DNA of 64,000 nt from NCBI GenBank assembly GCA_905221605.1, contig CAJNDS010000591.1, positions 207,001 to 271,000 on the forward strand, read 5' to 3'. This DNA comes from Symbiodinium natans (Eukaryota; Sar; Dinophyceae; Suessiales; Symbiodiniaceae). A program made the translations under genes and the position numbers. This document shows positions 54,241 through 64,000 of the stretch, piece after piece; the first letter of the stretch is position 1; every line of letters begins with the position of its first letter. The notes below the pieces were generated by a model, which worked only from the letters and a program-made list of their open reading frames with translations, was not told the origin of the DNA and searched no databases.

Positions 54241-54366
54241 CTGGGAGGTTCATGCTACATATTAACCAATGATAACTGCACCTACATACCCACTAGTAGG
54301 CCCCTTACTGTAAGTGCAAAATGTGGTTATAAGTACAGTTGGTTGAGAAGCACCATGATCCTCCAA
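54241..54366. mobile_element. Inverted-repeat element, CTTGGAGGTTCAT-type
   Basis: Ends CTGGGAGGTTCATGCTAC and CACCATGATCCTCCAAG, diverged from the other copies. Partial copies of the family are at 4063-4100, 17304-17417, 29292-29347, 32572-32710 and 33043-33139. Confidence 0.75.
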
Positions 54367-54792
54367 GTGGGGACTGTTTGTGGGTCGGGTGGGATGCGCT
54401 GTCAAGACATGAAGCAGGGTTTATATTGCTGTTTTTGGTGAGTGCATATAAGGTTCCTTTTTAGTATTGGTGAGCGTATATGCCGGGTGTCCTTTCGGGG
54501 GAAACCCTAAACCCTAAACCCTAAACCCTAAACCCTAAACCCTAAACCCTAAACCCTAAACATGTCTTCTGGGCATCGTAAGCTTCTTTCGCGCGGGGGC
54601 ACCTGGAGATCCAAACCCACTATCACCGTTTTTCGGCGTTCGATGCGGAGAATACCCCCACGCCACCGGAATTCAGCGCTTCCGTGCCTAAACCCTAAAC
54701 CCCAAACCCCAAACCATAAACCATAAACCCCAAACCCCAAACCCTAAACCCTAAACCCTAAACCCTAAACCCCAAACCCCAAACCTCACGAG

Positions 54793-54880
54793 GACGAGTT
54801 TCCCATGCTGCTGCCGCCCGAAACAGAGCTTGGCGTGGAAGGTGGACGGGGCAGCCAGTGGGTTGAGGGTCCCCGCAATG
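54793..54880 (+). CDS. Exon-like island, unassigned
   Basis: After CACGAG, reads DEFPMLLPPETELGVEGGRG and then SQWVEGPRNE, then a TTTAGGG tract. Coding-like; no family recognised. Confidence 0.35.
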
Positions 54881-55030
54881 AGTTTAGGGGTTAGGGTTTA
54901 GGGTTTAGGGTTTAGGGGAGTCGTGGTCAGCTAGATGTAGAGCAAGACGCCTTGCCATTCCATGGCCAGGGGGGCCAAAGCCTCACCTCCCCGGATTTTT
55001 TGGGGGCTCCGGGTGCTTCTTCTTCTTCTT

Positions 55031-55145
55031 GCTGGTTCTTAGCAGGGAATGGGGTACCCTATATCCCCCTAACAATATATACCCTTTAAAAGGGACTATG
55101 TAGAGTACCTTAATTCCCACATTCCCTACCGTGAATTTACGGTAA
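55031..55145. mobile_element. Inverted-repeat element, CTGGTTCTTAG-type (intron 18 family)
   Basis: Left GCTGGTTCTTAGCAGGGAATG, interior GGGTACCCTATA...AGTACCTTAATTCCC, right end altered (CATTCCCTACCGTGAATTTA). A further partial tandem copy runs to about 55265. Confidence 0.65.
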
Positions 55146-55492
55146 CAGTTTTTACCCTTTAAGGCAGGGACCATGTAGGGCACCCCATAATTCCCACATT
55201 CCCTACTTAAGAATTTATATCCCCTTTGACGGATTATGGCACCCTATAATTGCCGCATTCCCTCCTTTGAATCCGGGGTCTTATGCGCCTGCAGGCACCG
55301 AGGCCAAGCCAGCGAAGGGGTCCTGGACCTCCACAGCGCCACGCTCGCGAGGCGTCATTTGAGCCTGCAGCGCCCCAAACCCCAACCCCCCCCCCCCCCC
55401 CGTCCAGGGTTTAGGGTTTAGGGTTTAGGGTTTAGGGTCCCCCCCCCCCCTCCCCGAATCCTCAAATTTGTAGGATCCTATAAAATGATAAG

Positions 55493-55595
55493 TTGGGATG
55501 TTGCCCCTTATACTAACAGCCCCAAAAGAGGGATTTTTACTCGGGGGTGCTATCATCCCTACTGAGGACTGTTAGTACAAGGGGGAACATCCCAA
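55493..55595. mobile_element. Inverted-repeat element, TTGGGATGTTCCCCC-type
   Basis: Ends TTGGGATGTTGCCCCTTATAC and GTACAAGGGGGAACATCCCAA with inner ACTAACAG/CTGTTAGT. Degraded copies are at 36612-36680 and 58999-59090. Confidence 0.85.
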
Positions 55596-55810
55596 ATCCA
55601 AAACGATTACAATTACCCCATACTTTCCAGTCCTATATCCAAGCCAATGGGCCACAAGCCTGCAGCAAGAATCGTGGCGATTGGTTTGTGTTCAGAGACC
55701 TGGGTGTTGGGGCAGATACCTGTGATGGCATGGAAGACGGCCATCACCCTTTCGTCCTGTCCCTTTGCTGCGGGTCTTGATCTCCTAGAAGCCGTGAAGC
55801 CGAATAGAGG

Positions 55811-55970
55811 GGTCGGAATAATTACTCAGGGTACTCCCCTATGGTCCCTTCAAATAGTATACCATAAGAACCCCCAAAAAACCCTATTCGAGTTAATTAA
55901 CCATTAAGGCCCCTAGAGTATACTCTAAGAACCCCCCAAAAAACCCTATTCGAGTTCATTAACCCATGAA
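55811..55970. repeat. GGTCGGAATAATT-type element with duplicated right half
   Basis: GGTCGGAATAATTACTCAGG... with two copies of AAGAACCCCC...AAACCCTATTCGAGTT (about 55867-55890 and 55925-55955). Related copies are at 3924-4006 and 39655-39733. Confidence 0.6.
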
Positions 55971-56376
55971 GGTAGAGTAGCCCCTCGACCCTTCGTCGCG
56001 CCACGAGGCTCCGGCGCCTGGCTGCCTGCGCCGCGCCCCGCCCCTGCCGGGGCAGCGAAGCTTGGTGCCAACATGATCCGGGTTTAGGGTTTAGGGTTTA
56101 GGGTTTAGGGTTTAGGGTTTAGGGTTTAGGGTAGGCGCTTGGGATATTGTATGTTTTTTCTTAGTTATTGGGGTTAAGAGGAGCAGAGTTAGGATTGTTT
56201 TCAGAGGGCTTTAAGGGCCATCCTAGCCATTCTCTGACGATTTGTGGTTCTATACCCTAAACCCTAAACCCTAAACCCTAAACCCTAAACCCTAAACCCT
56301 AAACCCTAAACCCTAAACCCTAAACCCTAAACCCTAAACCCTAAACCCTAAACCCCAATTCTACGCCGCCCTAAAG

Positions 56377-56459
56377 CCAAACGAAGACTCCGCGAAGGCA
56401 GGAGACGGCCACGAAGCTAACGCGAGCCTTGGCCGCAAAGTGGCAGAAGTCTGTGGGTC
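56377..56459 (+). CDS. Exon-like island, unassigned
   Basis: After CTAAAG, reads PNEDSAKAGDGHEANASLGR and then KVAEVCGS. It follows a long CCCTAAA tract whose end supplies the AAAG acceptor. No family recognised. Confidence 0.3.
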
Positions 56460-59400
56460 GTATACTGTGGCACGAACTTTCTAAACCCTAAACCCTAACC
56501 CTAAACACCCCAAACCCAAAGCCCTAAACGGCAGCCTTGCCGTTTGAGCCCTTGGAGGCTTCGACTTCTTAAACTAGGGGATGAGGGTTTAGGGTTTAGG
56601 GTTTAGGATTTAGGGTTTAGGGTTTAGCAGCATTCCAGCGGCGCCCTCAGTCAGCATTCCGGCAACGCCCGCAGTCCGGCTTCAAAAAGGGTGAGATGCT
56701 TCAGGGGGGTGCCTTTCCAAGCCTTGAGCGGATTGCAAGAGGCCTTCTGAGTAGATTTACTAAGTCAACAGAGCTTCCTTCAAGCAGAAACCTACCGACT
56801 GCTTGGCTTGGGCTTATCACTTTGCCCTGCACAGACCAACGGACCTTGCCTGCCTTGTGCGAGAGCGACTAAACCCTAAACCTTTAACCCGAACAACCCT
56901 AAACCCTAAACCCTAAACCCTAAACCCTAAACCCTAAACCCTAAACCCTAAACCCTAAACCCTAAACCTAAACCCTCCACCCTAAACCCTAAACCTAAAC
57001 CCTAAACCCCAATATGGGGCTTCTGCACAGGGCTGGGATGACTCAGGTGACTCGCGGAGCTTGCCTGCGCTGCTGGGCGTGGCCAGAGTGAGCCCACGGC
57101 CGGTGAGCCGCTAGCGGAGGAACATAGAGTTTTATGGGGCGAATTCGGATTTTCAGGTTTTTAGGGTTTTAGGCTTCCGGTTGTAGGGCTTATAGGGTTT
57201 AGGGTTTAGGGACCTCAGGTCTCCAGCACCTCGACCTCAAGTGCGAGAGACCTTAAAACCTAAACCCTCCTGGAAGCCCTGTAGATCCCGCAAACCCGAC
57301 AGACCCTACCCTACAAGCCCTAGAAACACCCGAAACGGACATAGAGCTTCTGACACATCCGGTCTCCACGGCCCGAAGGGCCCAAGAGAGCTCCGGAAAT
57401 CGGTATCACTTGTCTGGGCTCCCCATTGGTGCCGCCAGAGACGGTGCCGTTTTTGTTGCTCTTGAATGGCTTTGTTGCCATTGGCCCAAGTTCCCTTAAC
57501 CCCTAAACCCTAAACCCCAAATCCTAAATCCTAAACCCTCCAAACCCTAAACCCCAAATCCTGAACCCTAAACCCTATGAATCCTAAACCCGGGACCTGC
57601 TACCAGGGAACCTCGTCTTTCGTGCAGCAAGGCTGTGCTTTCCCGTGCGAGGGAGGGGAAGGGCCGTTTTGGGGGGGCAACTGCTGGGTTTAGGGTTTAG
57701 GGTTTAGGGGTAGTCTAACCCTAAACCCTAAACCCTAAACCCTAAACCCTAAACCCGAAGTGCCGTTCCTCTGCCTCGTGCGATTCCTTTGGGGGGATGC
57801 CGGACCTCTGCGAAGCAGAGAGTGAAGGGCAGCTCGGGTGTTCAAAGCCTTCTTGCTTCGGTGTGCACCGGCCAGGCAAGCTTACCTTTGCCATAGCGGG
57901 GGTAACATTTTTGGACTTGTTTTCAAGGGTACTTGAACTCAGATAAGGAATGAACATATTAGCATGTCTAATACTATCCCAACCGTGAACTAGTTGCAAA
58001 GACCTGGGCTATCCCTCATGCCTGAGACTCAGAGTTTAGAACGCCCCACTGTAATGTCTATTTCGGGTGACAAGAGTGACGAAGGATGTCTTGTTGTTTG
58101 GCCTTTCCTGAATGAAATCAAGACGATCTGCCCTAAACCCTTTGCCCTAAATCCTTCAGTTTACAAACCATAAAACCCCCGACCACAAACCCCTTGTGAG
58201 AGTCTTGGGCCTCTTGGATTCCGGCTGTACGGTTCGTCCACGCTTTCAGGTCTAAGGGTTTCCCTGGTGAACAGCGAGATGCATTGGTGCCGCGACCTTG
58301 AAGCCTAAGCCCAAACCCTAAATCCTAAACCCTAACCCTGAACCCTAAACCCTAAATCCTGAACCCTAAACCCCAAAGTGACCCCAATCCCTAAATCCTA
58401 AACTCTAAACCCTTATTGTTGACAGGTGACGGCCAGCACATGGCAGCCAGGCTCCTAGACCTTCGCGCGTTTAGGGTTTAGGGTTTAGGGTATAGGGTTT
58501 AGGGTTTAGGGTTTAGGGTTTATATAGGGTTTAGGGTTTAGGGTCACTTTGCTTCTCTTTTGCTTCTCGGGCCGGATTTTCAGCAGTCCCGGGTAAACAT
58601 AAGGTTTTCGGGGCCTCAGCTGGCTTGCAACGTGCTTGGACACAAAAAGGGCACCGCCTTACTTATCCCGGAGTTGATCTAAACCCTAAACCCTAAACCC
58701 TAAAGCCTAAACCCTAAACCCTAAACCCTAAACATGGGGGCCTTCCCTTAGTTGCCTCTAGACCCTTGAGTCCCCTTTTGTTTAGGGTAGAGGCTTTGCT
58801 TGAAGAACCACTGTGTGCACAACACCCTAAACCCTAAACCCTAAACCCTAAACCCTAAACCCTGAGAGGCCCGCTCTGCGGGAGCAAAAGTACCCTAACC
58901 CCTATAACAAAACCTCGCCTGCCTTGCGCACGTGCCATGGCGCGCGCAAGAGTCGAAACCCAAAACCCCAAGACATCTCAACCCGTTAGCCTCTACAGCT
59001 TGGGATAGTCCCACTTGTACTAATGGTGCTTAATAGAGATGATAGTACCCCCGATTGTAATCCCTATTAAGGACTGATAGAACACAGCCATAAAACCTCT
59101 AACGCCTAGTTCCCGACCCTAAACCCTAAACCCTAAACCCTAGACCCTAGACCCTAGACCCTAGACCCTGAACCCTAAACCCTAAACCCTAAACCGACCC
59201 TAAATCCTGAACCCACAAACCTCTCGAAGCCCAACTTGCCAAAAGCTTGGGCTCTATGAGGCCGCTTCAGTTGGTGTTTACCACGCCGGCGGCCCAATTA
59301 TATGTGTATGTGTGTGTATATATATATATTTATATTCAAATTTAATTTCAGATGTTTACCTGTTGATTTTTTATTTGCTTATTCGTGCTGAAAAGCTCGG

Positions 59401-60630
59401 GGTTTAGGGTTTCCCGAGAATTCGTGACCGCTTGATGTGTTGTATGCCTGCCCCCCCCCCCCCCCTCAAATGGTATAGTCATCACCTGATGCAACTAAGG
59501 GCTATTCCTTGACTCAGGCGCATTGGGGTGTCTGGGTTTTTGGATTTGATGAGTAGTTGCTGGGCTAGAAGTAGGCAAACTTGGGCTATAACGGGTATAG
59601 CCCTTGATGGGTACAGCCCTGGTAAGTAGTAAGTGCCCTCAAGTGCCGCCCAAGTATCCTGGGGAGGCTCGGGTTCCAGCCCTTGCTCTAGTCGCACAGA
59701 AGTTGCAAGACCACCCCTGTGGTTGTACAGATTCTGGACCCTAAATCCTCAACCCTAAACCCTAAATCCCAAACCCTAAGCCCCAAATGTTAAACCCTAA
59801 ACCCTAAACCCTAAACCCTAAACCAGACATTCCCCTGCAGAGTGTCCGAGAGGTCAGCTAAGCGGGTGGCAAATTAAAACCCTAAACCCTAAACCCTAAA
59901 CCCTAAACCCTAAACCCTAAACCGGGCGCAGGCCTTTGCAGGCTCAGCATAGATTCTCAGCCCCCAAGCCTTCCTCTGCCCCCGAGCCATGTCCCTCGCA
60001 CCTTTGCGGATGCTCCGGGCAGCTAGCAGGCCGCTCGGCCTAAACCCTAAACCCCAAACCCTAAACCCTAAAGGTTTGTAGGGCTTACTTAGGATTTATC
60101 TGGTTTCCATATAGGGTTTATTCGGTAAGATGATGGGGTTTAGAAGCCTGCAACGGCGTTTATGGAGGGCTTTGGTCGTGATGTATGGAGTACGCGAAAC
60201 CATCGGGACATAACCAACCTGCGGAGCCCCCACCCCGGAAGACATGGTGCGGATTGCTGATAGGGGAGGGCGCAGGCAAAGAAGGGAGCCGGATTAGCAG
60301 GTGGCAGAAAGGAGTTTATATAGGGCTTGTATTTGGGGTCTGTAGTTGAGGTCTAGGGTCTCCTTCCCTGAGATTGATTCGATGGGAGGTGTCCGAGTGT
60401 AGGACTCTTCTGCTTGATCTTGCGCAGCCCAGGGGGAAACGTCGGATTGTGCCCACCGCCCTCCCCACCACGTGCAAACACTCTGTTCTGGGGAAGTCCC
60501 CGACTTACTATGAGCCCCTAAATGCCGCAACCCTGACTAATCCTTCCGAATGAGCTCCAAAACCCCGAAGACCCCCAAGAACCCTGCAAGAACCCCAGCA
60601 AGACCCCCCCAGGAACCCCCGCAAGAATCC

Positions 60631-60866
60631 CCTAAGCCCTGAGCCCTGAGCCCTAAACCCTAAACCCTAAACCCTAAACCCTAAGCCCTAAACCCTAAAC
60701 CCTAAGCCCTAAACCCTAAACCCGAAACCCTAAACCCTAAACCCTAAACCCTAAACCCTAAACCCTAAACCCTAAACCCTCAACCCTAAACCCTAAACCC
60801 TAAACCCTAAACCCGAAACCCTAAACCCTAAACCCTAAACCCTAAACCCTAAACCCTAAACCCCAA
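60631..60866. repeat. CCCTAAA tract
   Basis: About 33 units with scattered CCCTAAG, CCCGAAA and CCCTCAA variants. Confidence 0.95.
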
Positions 60867-60944
60867 CCCCCCGCCCCTAAACCCGGAGCGAGGCTTCACT
60901 GCCTGCCGGCAGAGAGGAGCTTCGCCACCAAGGCATTGCCTCGT

Positions 60945-61158
60945 ACTTAAAGGTTCATGGTACTCATTTTATTATTAACCAATTCTATCTGTACATCTAG
61001 GGTTTAGGGTTTAGGGTTTAGGGTTTAGGGTTTAGGGTTTAGGGGTACATATTAACCAACTATAACTGTACTTATAGCTGTACCTGTAACCATATCAGGG
61101 CACTTAGGAGTCTTGCAAGTGGGTTATAAGTACAGCAGTAGGTACCATGAACCTCCAG
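60945..61158. mobile_element. CTTGGAGGTTCAT-type element containing a TTTAGGG tract
   Basis: Ends ACTTAAAGGTTCATGGTAC and GGTACCATGAACCTCC. A TTTAGGG tract (60999-61044) lies within it, and the sequence TATTAACCAA...TGTAC occurs on both sides of the tract, so the left part of the element is duplicated around the array. Confidence 0.75.
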
Positions 61159-61808
61159 GTAGTGTAGGGTGTGGATTTACCAGGCACTTCAGGATGGATT
61201 CAGGGTTTAGGGTTTAGGGTTTTTTGTTTAGGGTTTAGGGTTTAGGGTTTAGGGTTTAGGGTTTAGGGCTAGGGTTCAGGGTTTAGGGTTTCGGGTTTAG
61301 GGTTTAGGGTCAAAGCTTGGGGTACTTAGACTTAGGGTGCTAACAGTCGTGGTTGGCAGTGGGTCGGAGGTCGCGGGCCTTTGCTCACCTGTCTTGGTTG
61401 CAAGCCCGATGAGGTTGAGGGGGAGTAGTGGGGTGTAGAGTGTCTGAAACGCGACACAGAGAGCGAGAGAGAGAGAGAGAGAGCGAGACTGAGATAGCTA
61501 AGCGAGCGAGGGAGAGGGGCAAAATCCTCAAGCCGTGGCCCCTTCACCACTTATAGGGTCTTGCGGAACGTAGCTGGACATGAAGACATGGTAGGGTTGG
61601 GGATTTGGGCTGTAGGGCGAGCAGAAACTTCGCAAGCGCATGGCGGCAAAACATGTTGGTCTCGCTGGGGACCTGAACAGAACCCTACACCCTAAACCCG
61701 AAACCCTAAACCCTAAACCCTAAACCCTAAACCCTTCAACCTAAACCCTGAATCCCTAGACCCTAGACCCTAAACCCTAAACCCCAAACCCTAAACCCTA
61801 AACTGCAG

Positions 61809-61863
61809 GTCGCGTTCGTGAAGAAGATCTACTCCGACGGGACACTGAGCTTGCGGATGTAAA
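61809..61863 (+). CDS. Possible terminal exon, unassigned
   Basis: After GCAG, reads VAFVKKIYSDGTLSLRM followed by TAA formed at the junction with a CCCTAAA tract. Short and coding-like; gene unknown. Confidence 0.3.
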
Positions 61864-62383
61864 CCCTAAACCCTAACAAGCTCAAATAGGCCCTGAATAA
61901 GCTTCTATACCCCAAGCCCTAAGGGTTTAGGCTTTGGGGTTTGGAACTTAGGGTTTGCAACCCTGAATCATGCTCCCTTGCACCCCCCCCCTCGTCCCTT
62001 ATGAAGGTCTGGCCCCAGCAAAGTAGACTAGGTGGGTCGCTAGGCCCTCCACCTTCAAAGGCTTATTTTGGGTTTTAAGGTTGGTTTGGGCTTTGTAGCC
62101 CTGAACAGGTTTGAACAAGGTTTAGGGCTTAACCCTCGTTCCAAATTGCGGTGGTCTAGTGTCGAACCTGCAGAGAAGCCTGCAGGACCCTCCCAGAGGA
62201 TGCCCCAAAATGATGCAATTCGAACTTGGGTGTTCAGGTTTAGGGTTTAGGGTTCAGGTGCTGCCGGTAGCCTCCTCAGTCCGTGCTAAATTAAGGGTTT
62301 AGGGTTTAGGCTTGATCCCCACGAAACGCGTTCGGTTCCATTCCCTAAGCCCTAAACCCTTATGGGAGCCCAGCGGGCGCCAG

Positions 62384-62440
62384 GAGCACCTGCCAGAAGT
62401 GCGACTTCGTGTGGAAGCAGCTCCCCAGCTTGCAGCGAAC
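62384..62440 (+). CDS. Exon-like island with Cys pair, unassigned
   Basis: After GCCAG, reads STCQKCDFVWKQLPSLQR. The CxxC pair could be half of a small zinc-binding site, which is speculation from one motif. Confidence 0.25.
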
Positions 62441-63487
62441 ACCCCATGGCCCCTAAACCCAGAATCCTGAGCCCCGAATTTTTGGGTTTAGGGTTTAGGG
62501 TTTAGGGTTTAGGGTTTAGGGTTTAGGGTTTAGGGCTCGTTGCAAAGGGTTTAGGGTTTAGGGTTTAGGGTTTAGGGCCCTGACCCCCCCCGCTTGTTTG
62601 GGGACGCGTCCTCCACATACTGCTTGGAGGTATATGTGTAGTGATCACGAGCGTTATTTCTAAGGAGGGCGACTTGGGTTATCCTTGGTTATGGTTATAG
62701 CTTCGTCGAAACCGTTTTCGCATCTCTGACCTTAGGCAGTTGCAATGGGCCGGCTTGAGGAATTGGGCTGTATGAGCTGCTACCCTAGATGACCCTCTAA
62801 GGTATAGTATAAAAGTATATATATATATATGTGTAGATATGTATTTGTTCATGTGTATATGTATAACACACACACACACACCTTGTATGCATTCCTATAT
62901 ACCGAAGTAGATAGTCTCTGGTTGAATCCAGCTAACCCCAAGTCACCCAACCGTCATGGGGGGTCCAAAGCATTCCCCGCGACAGGGGTACCCGAAATAT
63001 TCCCTGCCTTCTTGCGTAGGCCACTACTGCTCGAAGAAATCTTTGCCATAGAGATCCTGCTTGGTTAGCCATTTCGAGGTTTGAGTCAAGGGGCATATGG
63101 AGGGACACCTAGAAGGACCCTAAAACTTATTCTTCTATAGAACCCTTATGTATACCTTATATAGTCCCTCTTTAGCTAAGTAGCCCCGAATTAAGCCCCA
63201 AAGCACCCCTAAGATTCCTTATACGGGCCCCTCCTTTAGTCAGTTGATTGAGGGTTAGCACAGCAGACTGCCCAATTTGAACAACTACACCGTCAGAACT
63301 TTCCCAAGCACGGCCATCGACCCTACTACAACCAGCGACCCTAAACCCTAAACCCTTAACCCTAAACCCTAAACCCTAAACCCTGAACCCTGAACCCTAA
63401 ACCCTGAACCCTGAACCCTTAACCCTAAACCCTTAACCCTAAACCCTAAACCCTCCAACAAAAAGAAGCTACAACGAGCGAGCCCAG

Positions 63488-63557
63488 GATCCAGAAGGAT
63501 GACCTGGTCGACAAGATCGACCGCACCATCGTGGCCGACGAGCGCTGCTTGACCTGA
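63488..63557 (+). CDS. Possible terminal exon, unassigned
   Basis: After CCCAG, reads IQKDDLVDKIDRTIVADERC and then LT, before TGA. Coding-like GC-rich island bounded by a CCCTAAA tract and a poly-G run. No family recognised. Confidence 0.35.
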
Positions 63558-64000
63558 TGTGGGGGGGGGGGGGGGGTAGGGGTTAGGGGTTAGGGGTTAG
63601 GGGTTAGGGGTTAGGGTTTTGGGTTTTGGGTTTTGGGTTTAGGGTTTTGGGTTTAGGGTTTTGGGTTTAGGGTTTGGGGTTTAGGGTGGGGGGGAAGCTC
63701 TTTTGACTTGGCAAGTCTACCTAGATATCCCCTAGAAACCTGATTAGAATGCCCGTAACCCACCTTACTAGCCGAAAGCGGCTTCCAAGTAGGGTTTAGG
63801 GGGAGGGGTGTAGTGTAGTCCCATGCTTCTCCTCCTCGTCTAAGTAGCGTGCAGAGGCTTGTTGTTGCAGGGTGCGCACCTTCAGGCATGGGGGCCCGCT
63901 TAAGGCTCAGCGAGAGCCCCTCGTATTCCCAATCAAAACTGCATTCCCTAAACCCTAAACCCTAAACCCTAAAAACCCTAAAAAAAAAACCCAAAAAACC

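Larger units (their letters stand above)
47812..64000. other. Repeat-dominated interval, right quarter of the window
   Basis: Same texture as elsewhere: tracts roughly every 200-400 bp, several complete inverted-repeat elements, microsatellites at 59304 and 62815, and the exon-like islands listed. The segments 57740-58300, 59430-59720 and 62600-63300 are unique DNA in which I see no gene. Confidence 0.4.

Noticed and set aside
60294-60530. Minus-strand 78-codon frame
   Set aside because: No recognisable protein pattern and no supporting neighbouring exons; indistinguishable from chance.
1-64000. Window as a telomere or subtelomere because of abundant TTTAGGG
   Set aside because: Tracts are short, in both orientations, and alternate with unique DNA and a full THOC2 gene across 64 kb; no terminal array is present.
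1-64000. Land-plant origin because the heptamer is plant-type
   Set aside because: GA/GC/GT donors with AG|G acceptors, introners, the RCC1-like repeat family and the EF-hand PLSRW protein fit a dinoflagellate better; no plant gene structure is seen.
1-64000. tRNA, rRNA or spliced-leader RNA genes
   Set aside because: No cloverleaf, rRNA core segment or intact spliced-leader sequence was recognised by eye. A covariance-model search would be decisive and was not possible.

Overview
The window looks like nuclear DNA of a dinoflagellate, most likely a core dinoflagellate of the Symbiodiniaceae/Suessiales type. Three things point there: (i) introns begin GT, GC or GA and end AG, with a G as the first base of the next exon, the splice-site pattern reported for dinoflagellates; (ii) an RCC1-like gene is built from 41-residue repeats of the kind expanded in those genomes; (iii) there is an EF-hand channel-type gene with the PLSRWVHDSKTAPRF signature. 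The species is not identified. The whole window is studded with tracts of the plant-type telomere heptamer TTTAGGG/CCCTAAA in both orientations (well over a hundred by eye), with short inverted-repeat elements, minisatellites and poly-C/G runs. It is not a chromosome end, because unique DNA and genes alternate with the tracts throughout.

Layout. 1-4.7 kb: 3' part of an EF-hand channel-like gene in tiny exons (+ strand). 4.7-14 kb: a 22-bp minisatellite, a ~57-bp tandem repeat, telomere-type tracts and a few exon-like islands. 14.0-28.0 kb: a complete gene for THO complex subunit 2 (THOC2/THO2), which I could follow through about 38 exons (+ strand, about 1,450 residues). 28-46 kb: repeat-dominated DNA with short exon-like islands that I cannot assign. 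46.4-47.8 kb: a single-exon gene with a ubiquitin-like N-terminus and ten RCC1-like repeats, with one apparent frameshift. 48-64 kb: again repeats, inverted-repeat elements and unassigned exon-like islands.

Main observation. The THOC2 introns look like inserted mobile elements (introners). In 20 of 37 introns the four bases at the intron start are exactly repeated as the first four bases of the next exon, and most elements between them run CT...AG with terminal inverted repeats. Removing the element plus one copy of the four-base repeat usually restores an in-frame THO2-like protein. The 5' splice dinucleotide (GT 8, GA 8, GC 4) therefore comes from the duplicated target, and the AG acceptor from the element end. 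The same structure occurs in the EF-hand gene. Many of these elements contain TTTAGGG tracts, and tracts also sit inside non-genic copies of the same inverted-repeat families.
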